Below, one piece after another: positions 10,417 to 19,868 of a stretch of DNA of 64,000 nucleotides; within the stretch, counting starts at the first letter, position 1, and every line of letters begins with the position of its first letter. Where the stretch lies: positions 1 to 64,000 of the forward strand of contig JAOAIT010000045.1 in assembly GCA_026414565.1 (NCBI GenBank), written 5' to 3'. A program made the translations under genes and the position numbers. The notes below the pieces were generated by a model that searched no databases, was not told the origin of the DNA, and saw only the letters and a program-made list of their open reading frames with translations. This stretch comes from Verrucomicrobiia bacterium. GTDB lineage: Bacteria; Verrucomicrobiota; Verrucomicrobiia; Limisphaerales; Fontisphaeraceae.

Positions 10417-11207
10417 GGCACCAGAATCCGCAGCCATTCAAAATACGGGTCCAGATTCCACTGGCATGCCAGCACCAGAAAATTGGCCGCATTAAACAGG
10501 GCATGCACCAGAATGGGCGCCCAGAGATTGTCCGTGGCTTCGTACACCGCCACCAGGGCCAGCGCCAGCACAAACAGCGGCGCCATGGTCATCAAGTTGC
10601 TGTGATACAAGGCAAACAGCAAGGAAGTGCCGAACAAGGCGGCCCGTGGATACCCCGCCTGCTTCACCGTGGGATAGAGGATGCCGCGAAACAGGGCTTC
10701 CTCAACCACGGGAGCCACCAGGATGGTCATGACGGCCAGGCTGGCCAGTTCAAGCCCCGGCGGCTGTTGTTGGATGTATTGGACGGCCAGTTGTGACTCG
10801 GGCCGGCCTCCCAGTCGTTCAATCCAAAGCCCTGAAAATTTGCTGAGCATCCAGGTGGCCGGCAGCACCAGCAGGGTGGTGAGGCAACTCAATCCCACCA
10901 CCCGCAAGGCCGGGCCGTGACGCCACCCGAAGGCCTCGCTCCAGGTCATCCGGTTGACCCGTAAAAATACCGTCAACATCGCCAACAAAGCTCCATGCAC
11001 GAAGACAAGGTTTCCGGCCAGGGTGAGGAGCCGCTGAAAATTTTGCGTGCTTTCCTGAAACCATGAGTTGATTACCGCCACCACCACGTAGCCCAGGCAA
11101 AGGCTGAAAAACATCCCCACCACCAGGTAGGGGACGGTCTCCGGCTGCCAGCGTCGCTCACTCAGCACGCCGCCTTCATAGCGCACCAGCGCCAGTGCGC
11201 CAAACAA
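10413..11207 (-). CDS. CPBP-family intramembrane metalloprotease
   Basis: A multi-pass membrane protein with the CPBP (CAAX protease/bacteriocin-processing) motifs: EEALFRG (EExxxR), FALYHSN and HALFNAAN. About six to seven hydrophobic segments are visible. No ATG is available near the N-terminus. A TTG at 11207 is used here; GTG codons at 11186 and 11168 are alternatives, the last having a GAAGG 4 nt upstream. It is the first gene of the five-gene operon. Substrates of such enzymes in Verrucomicrobia are unknown. Confidence 0.8.
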   Translation of the reverse strand: MFGALALVRYEGGVLSERRWQPETVPYLVVGMFFSLCLGYVVVAVINSWFQESTQNFQRLLTLAGNLVFVHGALLAMLTVFLRVNRMTWSEAFGWRHGPALRVVGLSCLTTLLVLPATWMLSKFSGLWIERLGGRPESQLAVQYIQQQPPGLELASLAVMTILVAPVVEEALFRGILYPTVKQAGYPRAALFGTSLLFALYHSNLMTMAPLFVLALALVAVYEATDNLWAPILVHALFNAANFLVLACQWNLDPYFEWLRILVP

Positions 11208-11270
11208 GTTTTTAACAATGTTCGGGCTTGTCGGACGTGGCCGGGAGCGGCAAGCTTTGCGCCCGTAACT

Positions 11271-12599
11271 ATGACGCAACAGGTGAATCTGGGCATGATT
11301 GGGGGTGGGACGGTGGGCAGCGGCGTGTACCATGCCTTGTCCCGCAACCGGGCGTTGATGGAATCCCGCCTGGGCATCCGGCTCAACTGGGTGGGGGTGG
11401 CGGTCAAGGAGTTTGACGAGCCGCGGCCCTATCCCATTCCGCGTTCGCTGCTGACCACCGATTGGATGCAAGTCGTCAAAGACCCGCGGGTGAACATCGT
11501 CATCGAGCTGGTGGGCGGCACCACCATTGCCAAAACCATGGTGCTGACTGCCTTGAGCCTGGGCAAGCCGGTCATCACGGCCAACAAAGCCCTGCTCAGC
11601 GCCCACGGCGAGGAGCTGTTTGCCGCGGCCCAGAAATACGGGGCCAACCTTTACTACGAGGCCAGCGTGTGCGGCGGCATCCCCATCATCAAGGCCCTGC
11701 GTGAGGGATTCGTGGGCAACCGCATCACCCATCTCTACGGCATCGTCAATGGCACCTGCAATTACATCCTCACCCGCATGCAGCATGAGGGCGCCGAGTT
11801 TGCGCAGGTGCTCCAGGAAGCCCAGCGGCTGGGGTATGCCGAGGCGGACCCTTCCCTGGATATTGATGGGCATGATGCCCGTCACAAGATCGGCATCCTT
11901 GCCTCACTGGCACACGGGTTTTGGGTGCGGCCCGACACCATCCACGTGGAGGGCATCCGTCAGGTGACCCAGGCCGACATTCGTTTTGCCGCGCAGTTGG
12001 GCTACACCATCAAGCTGCTGGGCATCATCAAAGCCGTGCCGGGCCGGGGCAAGGCCGGCGAAGGCGGGGCGCGAATCCAGGTTGCGGTGCATCCCACCTT
12101 GGTGCCGAATCGCCACGTGCTGGCCAGCGTTAATGATGTCTTCAACGCGGTTTTCGTGCGCGGGGATGTGGTGGGCGATACCTTGTTTTATGGGCGCGGC
12201 GCTGGCAAGGATGCCACCGCCAGCGCGGTCTTGAGCGACATTGCGGATGCCGCCCTCGAAATCAAACACGGCACGCGCCATCGCATCCCGCCTTTCGTGC
12301 CCCATGCCAACGGCAGCGCGGTGGTGCCCATGGAGCAAACCATCAGCCGTTATTACCTGCGGTTGAGCGTGGTGGACCGCCCCGGTGTGCTGGCGCGTAT
12401 TTCGAGCATCCTGGGCCAGGCCAACATCGGCATCATGTCGGTCATCCAGCCCGAGGCTCGCGAGGGCCAGAGCGTCCCTCTGATTCTTATGATCCACGAT
12501 GCGCCCAACGCCGCCATGACCAAGGCGCTGGCCCAGATCGCGCGGCTCAAAGTGGTCAAAGCCCCGCCGGTCATGTTCCGCGTGGAAACGTTTGATTGA
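11271..12599 (+). CDS. hom: Homoserine dehydrogenase
   Basis: This 442-aa enzyme reduces aspartate semialdehyde to homoserine. It has the Rossmann motif MIGGGTVGSGVYHAL, the catalytic-domain signature YGIVNGTCNYILTRM and YAEADPSLDIDGHDA. A C-terminal ACT domain starts near residue 358 (YYLRLSVVDRPGVLARISS) and probably gives threonine feedback control. The ATG at 11271 puts the dinucleotide motif at residue 9. It diverges from the CPBP operon with a 63-bp gap and overlaps the next gene if that gene's TTG start is used. Confidence 0.96.
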   Translation: MTQQVNLGMIGGGTVGSGVYHALSRNRALMESRLGIRLNWVGVAVKEFDEPRPYPIPRSLLTTDWMQVVKDPRVNIVIELVGGTTIAKTMVLTALSLGKPVITANKALLSAHGEELFAAAQKYGANLYYEASVCGGIPIIKALREGFVGNRITHLYGIVNGTCNYILTRMQHEGAEFAQVLQEAQRLGYAEADPSLDIDGHDARHKIGILASLAHGFWVRPDTIHVEGIRQVTQADIRFAAQLGYTIKLLGIIKAVPGRGKAGEGGARIQVAVHPTLVPNRHVLASVNDVFNAVFVRGDVVGDTLFYGRGAGKDATASAVLSDIADAALEIKHGTRHRIPPFVPHANGSAVVPMEQTISRYYLRLSVVDRPGVLARISSILGQANIGIMSVIQPEAREGQSVPLILMIHDAPNAAMTKALAQIARLKVVKAPPVMFRVETFD

Positions 12600-12612
12600 C
12601 CCCGCCCCGTTG

Positions 12613-14307
12613 ATGGTGCCCTTGTCCCCCGACTCATTCACCCGCTGCCTGCAGTCCTGGCTGTGGGGGAGGGGACGTTCATCACCGCAGACCTGTCCCC
12701 CCGGCGGAATCGTTTCCCTGTGGCTGGCCGAAGCCGGGCAGGCCGCCAAGACACCGAAAACTGGGGGGGGAACGCGTGGATTTCCCAAGCTCGCCCCCCT
12801 CTTGGCCGCGCTCGTGGCGTTGATTCCCATCGTGCCCTCGGCCGCTCCTGCCGGCTTCGTCACATCCAACCTAAAGCCGCCCAATCCGCCTCGGGAATTT
12901 CGGGGTTTGTGGGTGGCTTCCGTGTCCAATATTGATTGGCCCTCCAAACCGGGGCTGCCTGCGGCCCAGCAGCAGGCCGAGTTGCGGGCGTTGCTGGATC
13001 GGGCGGTGCAACTGCGCCTCAACGCGGTCATCTTGCAGGTGCGCCCGGCCTGCGACGCCTTGTACGCCTCCAAACTTGAGCCGTGGAGCGAATACCTGAC
13101 CGGCCGCATGGGGCAGCCTCCCGCACCGGAGTATGATCCTCTGGCTTTCGCAGTGAGCGAGGCCCATGCGCGGGGACTCGAACTGCACGCTTGGGTCAAT
13201 CCCTTCCGGGCACGCCATGCTTCCGGCAACTCTCCTGTTTCCCCGCAACACATCAGCCAGGCGCGCCCCGAACTGGTGCGATCATACGGCCGGCAGCTTT
13301 GGCTGGACCCGGGGGAGCCGGCGGCCCGCGAACATTCCTTGCGGGTGTTGCTGGATATCGTCCAGCGTTACGACATTGATGGCCTGCACATGGACGATTA
13401 CTTCTATCCTTATAAGGAAAAAGAGGCTTCCGGCAGGCTCCTGGACTTTCCTGATAATAAAAGTTGGGAACGCTATCAGCGGGGCGGGGGCAAATTAAAC
13501 CGCGACGACTGGCGCCGCCAAAACATCAATCAGTTTGTGGAAACCTTGTATCTGCGCGTCAAAGCCGCCAAACCGTGGGTCAAGGTGGGCATCAGTCCTT
13601 TCGGCATCTGGCGCAACCGCGTGCCCCCGGCCATTACCGGCCTGGATGCGTATGAGCAGTTGTATGCTGATTCCCGCCTGTGGCTGCGCGAGGGATGGGT
13701 GGATTATTTCGCGCCCCAGCTTTATTGGAGCCACGACGCGGACGGGCAGAGTTTTTCCGTCCTGCTGCAATGGTGGCGGCAGCAGAACGTCAAGCACCGC
13801 CACCTATGGCCGGGCCTCAACGTGTATCGCGTGGGCAAAGGCTGGCCAGCGGAGGAATTGTTGCGCCAGGTGCAGGCCGCGCGCCAGTCGCCTAACGGCG
13901 GGCATCTGCTCTGGAGTGCCACCCCGCTGCTGGCGGGGCAGGGGGGCGCAGCAGAGGTTTTGAGTCAGCGCGCCTACACCGGCCGCGCCCTGCCGCCCGC
14001 CTGCTCTTGGTTGGAGGCCAAAACTCCCGCTCGTCCGCGTCTTTATGCAGGCGGCAATCCCACCCTTAATTCGGTGATGATTTCCCTGGATTTGCCCAAG
14101 GGGGCCGCCACCCCACGTTGGTGGGTGGTGCAAACACGGCGGCAAGGCACCTGGGATGTGCAAATGTGGCCGGGCGGCAAACGCACGTTGGAATGGAGTG
14201 GCAACCCGTTGCCGGAGGTAATCGCCGTACGCGGAATGGATGGCACAGGACGCTTGAGCTTGCCCGCAGTGCTCGAGAGGGACTCTTCGGCTGGACGCAC
14301 GCCCTAA
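12613..14307 (+). CDS. Exported GHL10 (YngK-like) family glycoside hydrolase-like protein
   Basis: The core begins NPPREFRGLWVASVSNIDWPSKPGL, the hallmark of the GHL10/DUF4015-type TIM barrel. It continues with VILQVRPACDALY, ELHAWVNPFRA, DGLHMDDYFYPY and PQLYWSHD, segments that carry the acidic residues expected in the barrel. A hydrophobic stretch (LAPLLAALVALIPIVPSAAPA) looks like a signal sequence but lies about 60 residues from this ATG, so the true start may be an unseen non-ATG codon nearer to it. A TTG at 12592 would overlap hom by 8 nt. Related proteins are thought to bind or cleave peptidoglycan or glycans; activity is unproven here. Confidence 0.8.
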   Translation: MVPLSPDSFTRCLQSWLWGRGRSSPQTCPPGGIVSLWLAEAGQAAKTPKTGGGTRGFPKLAPLLAALVALIPIVPSAAPAGFVTSNLKPPNPPREFRGLWVASVSNIDWPSKPGLPAAQQQAELRALLDRAVQLRLNAVILQVRPACDALYASKLEPWSEYLTGRMGQPPAPEYDPLAFAVSEAHARGLELHAWVNPFRARHASGNSPVSPQHISQARPELVRSYGRQLWLDPGEPAAREHSLRVLLDIVQRYDIDGLHMDDYFYPYKEKEASGRLLDFPDNKSWERYQRGGGKLNRDDWRRQNINQFVETLYLRVKAAKPWVKVGISPFGIWRNRVPPAITGLDAYEQLYADSRLWLREGWVDYFAPQLYWSHDADGQSFSVLLQWWRQQNVKHRHLWPGLNVYRVGKGWPAEELLRQVQAARQSPNGGHLLWSATPLLAGQGGAAEVLSQRAYTGRALPPACSWLEAKTPARPRLYAGGNPTLNSVMISLDLPKGAATPRWWVVQTRRQGTWDVQMWPGGKRTLEWSGNPLPEVIAVRGMDGTGRLSLPAVLERDSSAGRTP

Positions 14308-14333
14308 TCCATCCGCCGGTGATGTGAGCGGGT

Positions 14334-15887
14334 TTAGGGGTTCGCGGGGGCGGGCAACGCCGCCGGCGGGGTTTGTTCTTCCAAGGGGGTGGTTTCCACC
14401 GAGGCCATTTGTTTCACTGGCTCCCGGCAGACGCCGCCATTGAGGCTGATGTTCAGCCCGAGTATGGCCGTAAACACCACCAGATCGCCATTGAGCGTCC
14501 CAAAGAATACCATGAAGAAAATGACCCGGGCGGTAAAATAGGCCAGGAAAAAGGTGTTGATCAATTTCAGCTCGGCAGGGCCGTTTTTCCAATTCTTGTA
14601 CAACACCCACAGGCCGGCAATGCAAAACCACAGAAAGGCGGCTGCTCCCCAGATGCCGAAAGGGACAATGACGGAAAGCGGACCGTTGTGGTAATCCCCG
14701 GCAATAAGGGCAAACTCGTAGGTGGGCGCCAGCCCCCGCAGGACTGATTGTTCCATCAAATACATCTCGGTGGGGTCCACTGCATAACCTTTGCCTAGCA
14801 GCAGATGGTTGGGCAGCTCGGCCAGCAACAGCTTCCACATCGAAAGCCGCCACTCCGATGAGGTCTGGGCGTTGAACGCGGCCGCCGGCGCCACCTTCAG
14901 CCCGGGAATGATGCTCAAACTGCGCTGCACAGCCAGTGGCAGCCGCTGCACATTCGGCAACACCACCATCGCGGTCAACGCCGTCACCACCACGAAAATC
15001 AGGAAGATTTTGGAGCGATAAAGCCGCTCCAGTTTGAACTGAATCAACAGAATCAGACCAAACAGAATGACGTAGGTCCGAAACCCGCCCAGGAGCGTCA
15101 GCCCCATGACCACCAGAATAAAGAGCAGTCGCCAAGGATGGCCGAAAACCTCTTTGGCTCCATAACGGGCCAGCATGTAACAAAACACGGCATGGCCCGC
15201 CCAGCTCAGGCCGGTGACGCGCACGAAATGTGTCTCCGTCAAAATATAATCCGAAGCGGCCTGGTGCATGGCCAGGTCCGGCGGAAAGATGGCATACAAA
15301 AACCAGTACTTGGGGCCCAACAGGTAGGCCACATTGCTGAACAGCGCCGTCAGCTCGGAAAGAAAGAAAATGCCCACGAAGAAGCCGGCCCGCGATGCCG
15401 GAATGCGCTGGCTGACCAGTGCAAAATAAACCAGCACTGCCGCCAGCGTGGTGTAATACCGTTTGCCGCCATAAACCCCGCTGCCCAGCACCCGGAAACC
15501 GATGCCGCCGGTGAGTTTGGCGGTGATCAAGACAACCAGCGTCAACGCGATCAGGGCATAAGCCACCGGCGGCACGTGCAGGTACGTGCTCTCCTTTTCC
15601 AGGGCCCGCCGCAGCACGGCAAAACCAAAGCTCAACACCGCCATCAACATCCACAAATAAGGCTGGCCCGGCAGAAAAAAGATCATCAGAGTGGCCTTGA
15701 TGCTGAAAATCAACAAGGCATGATGCCAGCGCAGCAGCAGCGGCGTGAACAGCATCATCAAGACGGCCGCCACCACCAAAAAAGTCAAAAACTCGGACGG
15801 CGTCGCCAGCACAAAACCCAGCACCACGGCCATGAGCAGGCTCAGGCCGTAGAACATGATCATTTGTGGCAACGACGCGGACGTCAT
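14334..15887 (-). CDS. O-antigen ligase/polymerase-like multi-pass membrane protein
   Basis: This 517-aa protein has about 10-12 hydrophobic segments and a large extracytoplasmic loop in the C-terminal half containing WRLSMWKLLLAELPNHLLLGKGYAVDP, which resembles the Wzy_C/O-antigen ligase region (RxxxW...P.LGxG). It ends with a short hydrophilic Pro/Ala-rich tail. The ATG at 15885-15887 has a GGGTGGC upstream, and the longer open frame has no signal. It stands alone, convergent with the GHL10 gene. The role (ligase versus polymerase) cannot be decided. Confidence 0.75.
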   Translation of the reverse strand: MTSASLPQMIMFYGLSLLMAVVLGFVLATPSEFLTFLVVAAVLMMLFTPLLLRWHHALLIFSIKATLMIFFLPGQPYLWMLMAVLSFGFAVLRRALEKESTYLHVPPVAYALIALTLVVLITAKLTGGIGFRVLGSGVYGGKRYYTTLAAVLVYFALVSQRIPASRAGFFVGIFFLSELTALFSNVAYLLGPKYWFLYAIFPPDLAMHQAASDYILTETHFVRVTGLSWAGHAVFCYMLARYGAKEVFGHPWRLLFILVVMGLTLLGGFRTYVILFGLILLIQFKLERLYRSKIFLIFVVVTALTAMVVLPNVQRLPLAVQRSLSIIPGLKVAPAAAFNAQTSSEWRLSMWKLLLAELPNHLLLGKGYAVDPTEMYLMEQSVLRGLAPTYEFALIAGDYHNGPLSVIVPFGIWGAAAFLWFCIAGLWVLYKNWKNGPAELKLINTFFLAYFTARVIFFMVFFGTLNGDLVVFTAILGLNISLNGGVCREPVKQMASVETTPLEEQTPPAALPAPANP

Positions 15888-15980
15888 GCAGCCACCCACT
15901 ATGCGCCTAGACTGCCCAACCCGCAATGCAGAAGTGGACCCTGGCTCGGCTGCCCACCAAAAAAAATTGCAAAAATGGGC

Positions 15981-16008
15981 TTGCATGTTGGCAGGGCGTT
16001 GTTAATTT
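15981..16008 (+). promoter_or_regulatory. Candidate sigma70 promoter for rpmB
   Basis: TTGCAT (15981-15986) and TAATTT (16003-16008) are separated by 16 bp in an AT-rich pocket upstream of rpmB. An AGG ribosome site lies before the ATG. Elements are recognisable but not consensus. Confidence 0.4.
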
Positions 16009-16038
16009 CCCGTCTCTTTGTTAAAAACAGGATTTGAT

Positions 16039-16305
16039 ATGTCGCGAGTTTGTGAATTGACCGGCAAGCGTGCTGCCAAGGGCAGCATCATCTGGCGCAG
16101 TGGTAAAGCCAAGAAAAAGGGCGGTATCGGCACCCACGTTACCGCCATTACCAAACGCCGTTTCCTGCCCAATTTGCAACGGGTGAAGGCGGTCATTGAT
16201 GGCGAAGTCCGCTACGTCAAAGTGGCCACCAGCGCCATCAAGAAGGGTTTGATCACCAAACCCCCCAAACGCAACTGGAAGAAGGCCGAACCGGCCAAGG
16301 CCTAA
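16039..16305 (+). CDS. rpmB: 50S ribosomal protein L28
   Basis: This 88-aa basic protein starts MSRVCELTGKRAAKG and has THVTAITKRRFLPNLQ and the VKVATSAIKKGLITKPPKR C-terminal segment, all typical of L28. The ATG at 16039 has an ACAGGA site 6 nt upstream; an ATG seven codons earlier would add residues not found in the family. It is monocistronic, with its own terminator. Confidence 0.96.
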   Translation: MSRVCELTGKRAAKGSIIWRSGKAKKKGGIGTHVTAITKRRFLPNLQRVKAVIDGEVRYVKVATSAIKKGLITKPPKRNWKKAEPAKA

Positions 16306-16326
16306 AGGCCTCCCCGCAATTTGAGC

Positions 16327-16364
16327 AAGCACGGCGTTCCGGGAGGGACGCCGTGCTTTCATTT
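16327..16364 (+). terminator. Terminator after rpmB
   Basis: AAGCACGGCGT (16327-16337) pairs perfectly over 11 bp with ACGCCGTGCTT (16348-16358) around a 10-nt loop, followed by a short T-rich stretch (TTCATTTC). Confidence 0.7.
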
Positions 16365-16413
16365 CTGCCGTTGCGTTTATGGGGCGGCCCCGGGCACAAT
16401 ACCCGGGCGCAGC

Positions 16414-17547
16414 ATGGAACATTCCAAACCCACCCTGTTCGAGCGCGGGATGGTGGCGTTCATCGCGGCTTGGCAGCGCCGCCGTGAGCCTGCCAGTGGC
16501 TGGCAGCGCATGAAGCGGGGATTCCACTGGCTGTTGGTTGGTGCAAACGTTCTTTACCTGGCCAGTCTTTTGAGCCTCTGGGCGCTGACAGGATGGGTGG
16601 GCGAGCGCCATTACCTCACCGCTTTCTGCCTCTTTGTGCCCCCCCAGGCCTGGCTGTTGCCGCTGCTCCTATTGACGCCCTTGACCTGGCTGGCCGCCCG
16701 CCCCTGGCTGTGGTTGCATTTGCCGGCGGTCTTGTGGGTGGCTTTTGGATTTTTTGACTTTCACTGGCACTCCCCCCAACCAGCTTCCAATCCCGTTTTG
16801 CGGGTGATGACCAATAATTACGGCCAGAACAACCGCCAGAGTTTTACCGCTTTCCTGCAGCAGGAGCAGCCGGATGTCATTGCCCTGCAGGAAGCCGTTG
16901 GCCAGGCGGGTCGGCTTACTCGGGCCTACACCAATTACCAGGGGCGCGCCTACGGCGAATTTGTGTTGCTAAGCCGGCACCCCATTCTTAACGCGGGGCC
17001 CGTCCCGGTGTACGATCCCTTTGGCTGGCCCATCGGCGCCTGGTTTGAGCTTAACGTGCATTCGCGGACGGTCGTGGTGTACAACGTCCACCTCCCCAGC
17101 CCACGGCGCGAGTTATATCGCCTGCGGGGCCTGGGATTGCTGGTGGCCCTGGCCGGGGAAACTGCCGGCGAAGGCCGCAGCGTCCAATTCCAGGAAGACG
17201 TCGCCAAAGCCTGGCGCCAGCGCCTGGACATGGCCCAGCGGCTCATGGTCCACCTGGAAAAGGAGAAGCGCCCCTTCGTTTTGGCCGGTGATTTTAACAT
17301 GCCCAGCCGCGGCTGGTTGCACCGGCAATTTCGTGCCCGATACACCGATGCCTTCGCCGAAGCGGGGCGGGGGTACGGCCTCACTTTTCCCGGCTACAGC
17401 TCCAATCCCCTGACCGGCTTTGGCCCGTGGCTGCGGCTGGACTACATCTTTTGCGGTGGGGACTTCCGGCCCGTGCAATGCGTCACGGAACGCGGCCGCC
17501 GCAGCCAGCATCGCGCGGTGGCGGCCCAACTGGAATGGGCCCATTAG
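16414..17547 (+). CDS. Membrane-anchored endonuclease/exonuclease/phosphatase-family protein
   Basis: This 377-aa protein begins with three hydrophobic segments (residues about 40-125) and then an EEP domain: RVMTNNYGQNNRQS, VIALQEAVG (metal Glu), YNVHLPSP, VLAGDFNMP (Asp/Asn), and a C-terminal SQHRAV carrying the catalytic His. This architecture matches inner-membrane EEP proteins with a periplasmic phosphodiesterase domain. The start at MEHSKP avoids a 31-residue extension lying within the rpmB terminator. The substrate (lipid, nucleic acid or other phosphoester) is unknown. Confidence 0.82.
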   Translation: MEHSKPTLFERGMVAFIAAWQRRREPASGWQRMKRGFHWLLVGANVLYLASLLSLWALTGWVGERHYLTAFCLFVPPQAWLLPLLLLTPLTWLAARPWLWLHLPAVLWVAFGFFDFHWHSPQPASNPVLRVMTNNYGQNNRQSFTAFLQQEQPDVIALQEAVGQAGRLTRAYTNYQGRAYGEFVLLSRHPILNAGPVPVYDPFGWPIGAWFELNVHSRTVVVYNVHLPSPRRELYRLRGLGLLVALAGETAGEGRSVQFQEDVAKAWRQRLDMAQRLMVHLEKEKRPFVLAGDFNMPSRGWLHRQFRARYTDAFAEAGRGYGLTFPGYSSNPLTGFGPWLRLDYIFCGGDFRPVQCVTERGRRSQHRAVAAQLEWAH

Positions 17548-17563
17548 TGCGGCCGAAGGCCGC

Positions 17564-18457
17564 TCATTTGCGGCCTTTGGGATCCAAATTTTCTTTGAGA
17601 TCCTCGGCGGTGACCACACTCTGCACCCCCCCGGGCGGAATGGGGGCCTTGGCAATCCACAGCAATGCGTTCAAGACCACTTTGCGGAAATCATCGTGGC
17701 CCCAGTTGTTGTGAAAATGACCGCCGGTGAAGCCAAAACCGCGCCCTCCATCAGGCCGCTCATAGGCCCACATGACATGCTGCGGCTCCCCTTTGGCCAC
17801 CGCTTCGCGCACGGCCGGATTGCCACTGTGCGGCCCGTCAGGCCGGTTCATGGTGGATGGCGGCGGCACCGCGCTGAGAATGGGGGTCACGCCCTTCATG
17901 CCTTCCTGAAAGCGCATGTGAAAGTACCACTCGTCACGTATCTTGAAGGGCCGTACGCCGTCGGTTATCGGATGCTTGGGAATGACCTTGAAATCGGCGT
18001 CCCAGTGCGGATTGACAGACCAATGCGTTTCAAAATAGCCGCCCATCCAGTTCAAAAATTCCGGCCCGCCATTATCCTTCGGCACCTCAACGGCATAATG
18101 GCAGCAGCCGAAGCCCACACCGCGCTTCATCAGCTCGCCCAGAAAAGTCAGGCGCTGGCGATCCCGCACCGCCATGTGCCCGCCGCCTCCGTCGCAGTAG
18201 ATGAACACGGCGTCGGCGCCTTCAAAAATGCTCATATCCTTGGGCCAACCGTTGGTGTGCACCACGGCCTTGACTCCGCCCACCTGGTTGAGCAGACGTC
18301 CCAGCAGCAGGCAGCCGGCATTATGCTCATGCTCGCCCGGCCCGTGGCTGGGAGTGCCTGCCAGAAGCACAATTTTGCGTTCGGCTCCCGCACTGGAGGC
18401 GGCCCAGAGCAGGCCGGCGGCAGCGAGAGCCAGGGTCATTGCTTTGGTGATTTTCAT
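17564..18457 (-). CDS. Exported ThuA-domain protein
   Basis: This 297-aa protein has a cleavable signal (MTLALAAAGLLWAASSAGA) and a ThuA trehalose-utilisation/glutamine-amidotransferase-like fold: KIVLLAGTPSHGPGEHEHNAGC near the start, DAVFIYCDGGGGH, GVGFGCCHYAVE, and the C-terminal GRGFGFTGGHFHNNW. It is the last gene of a minus-strand group with the DUF5722 protein. Such proteins are common in Verrucomicrobial carbohydrate loci; the biochemical role is not established. Confidence 0.88.
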   Translation of the reverse strand: MKITKAMTLALAAAGLLWAASSAGAERKIVLLAGTPSHGPGEHEHNAGCLLLGRLLNQVGGVKAVVHTNGWPKDMSIFEGADAVFIYCDGGGGHMAVRDRQRLTFLGELMKRGVGFGCCHYAVEVPKDNGGPEFLNWMGGYFETHWSVNPHWDADFKVIPKHPITDGVRPFKIRDEWYFHMRFQEGMKGVTPILSAVPPPSTMNRPDGPHSGNPAVREAVAKGEPQHVMWAYERPDGGRGFGFTGGHFHNNWGHDDFRKVVLNALLWIAKAPIPPGGVQSVVTAEDLKENLDPKGRK

Positions 18458-18517
18458 AGGCTTTAATTTAGAGGTTCGCGTGGGTTTGCAAAGTCTTTTG
18501 TCGGGCCTCGCCTCAGC

Positions 18518-19798
18518 TCAAGGCCGACGGGGCAGAGCGTCCCAACTTTTCAAGCCAATCAAGGGCAGGGCAAAGTCGAAGGCTTCCCGCCATTGGGGCG
18601 TATCGGCCAGCCGGAAACACTCGTAAATGCGCTTTTTCTCATAGGGATCCGCCACGCTGCCCGGCCGATGGCTCCACAAGCCCAGCAGCAGGCCGCCCTC
18701 ATGGGCGTGATCCACATGCCGGTGCAAAATGAAGGCATCAATACCTTCCAACTGCTCCACGATTTTGTAGGCATAACAATACGCCGCCGCCTGGAGCAGT
18801 TCCCCTTCCTCGCCCTTGGGGGTGTGAAAACCTTGTTCGCTCAAGATCACCCGTCGCCTCTGGCCGCGATACAACAGGGCGGGTTGTTGCAGAAAATCCG
18901 TCAACACATCCAGGTTTTTGAACGTGATTCGGGGCGTGTCGGGACGGGGCAGGGCAGTTTTATCCAGCCAGAACCGGGGTTCAAAGAGGTTTTCCGGGTA
19001 AGGATGATAGGCCACGTGCCAGTCAAAATCGCCGCGCTGGCGGGCGCGGCGGGCAAACGCTTCCAAAAAGGGCCGCCCGCCAAACGCTTGTTGCTCGTCA
19101 CCCGCGCTGTAACGGATGCTCCAGTGATGATCGAGAGACAAATACACCCGCGGCCAGCCGGCCTGACGCCGAATGGCCTGGTGAAACAGGCGCACGGTGT
19201 CCTCGTAATAATCCGTGAACTTTTCCAGCGAAACCCGCCCCATATTGCACCACCACCAATGGCTGGTCACTTCATTGCCAATAATGTAACCAGCCACCCG
19301 GCCATGGGCCTGATTTGTGCCTGACCAGCGGTGGGCCAGATATTCCATACAGGCCGAGTACCATTGCCGGCCTTCAGGAGTGACGGTGTTGAAAGCCCCA
19401 AGACGATTGGGGGCATTGGTGACGTAATTGGGATGCAGCGCCAGCTTGTCCACCTCCGGCCGGCCGGAGGCATAACTCAACACGATCAGATACACCACCA
19501 CCCCGTGATCCGAGAGCGGCTTGATCTGCCGGTCCAGGCTTTCCAAATAACCTTTGTGAAAGTGATACGTTTGTCCCCCATGATTCCACTGGGGATTGTC
19601 GGGCTGCCGCCGCAAATCCACCAGCGCTGTCAGGTTGATGTTAATGGCGGCGTGTTTGACCCCCAAGGCCAGCGCGTCCTCCACCATTTGCACCTGCAGT
19701 CCCTTCTTGGAGGCAGCCTGCGGAAATTCCATCGCGTTTCCGCCGGCAGCCATCCACATCAGCAAACCTGCCCACAACCATCGTCCCTTGCCATGCAT
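18518..19798 (-). CDS. Exported DUF5722-like glycoside hydrolase-fold protein
   Basis: This 426-aa protein has a short signal (LWAGLLMWMAAGGNA). Next comes the segment KKGLQVQMVEDALALGVKHAAININLTALV that I associate with DUF5722, then TIM-barrel-like elements: AGYIIGNEVTSHWWW (Asn-Glu as in clan GH-A acid/bases), HVAYHPYP and VILSEQGFHTP (possible nucleophile). The motif order suggests a retaining GH-A-type glycosidase, but this is inference. It lies 60 nt upstream of thuA and 70 nt downstream of the kinase-like gene. Confidence 0.7.
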   Translation of the reverse strand: MHGKGRWLWAGLLMWMAAGGNAMEFPQAASKKGLQVQMVEDALALGVKHAAININLTALVDLRRQPDNPQWNHGGQTYHFHKGYLESLDRQIKPLSDHGVVVYLIVLSYASGRPEVDKLALHPNYVTNAPNRLGAFNTVTPEGRQWYSACMEYLAHRWSGTNQAHGRVAGYIIGNEVTSHWWWCNMGRVSLEKFTDYYEDTVRLFHQAIRRQAGWPRVYLSLDHHWSIRYSAGDEQQAFGGRPFLEAFARRARQRGDFDWHVAYHPYPENLFEPRFWLDKTALPRPDTPRITFKNLDVLTDFLQQPALLYRGQRRRVILSEQGFHTPKGEEGELLQAAAYCYAYKIVEQLEGIDAFILHRHVDHAHEGGLLLGLWSHRPGSVADPYEKKRIYECFRLADTPQWREAFDFALPLIGLKSWDALPRRP

Positions 19799-19868
19799 CG
19801 CTCATTGGACGATGCCGGCCCCGCATTTTTTCAGGCGCCGCGTTTTTCCCCAACTTCACCCGGCCGGC

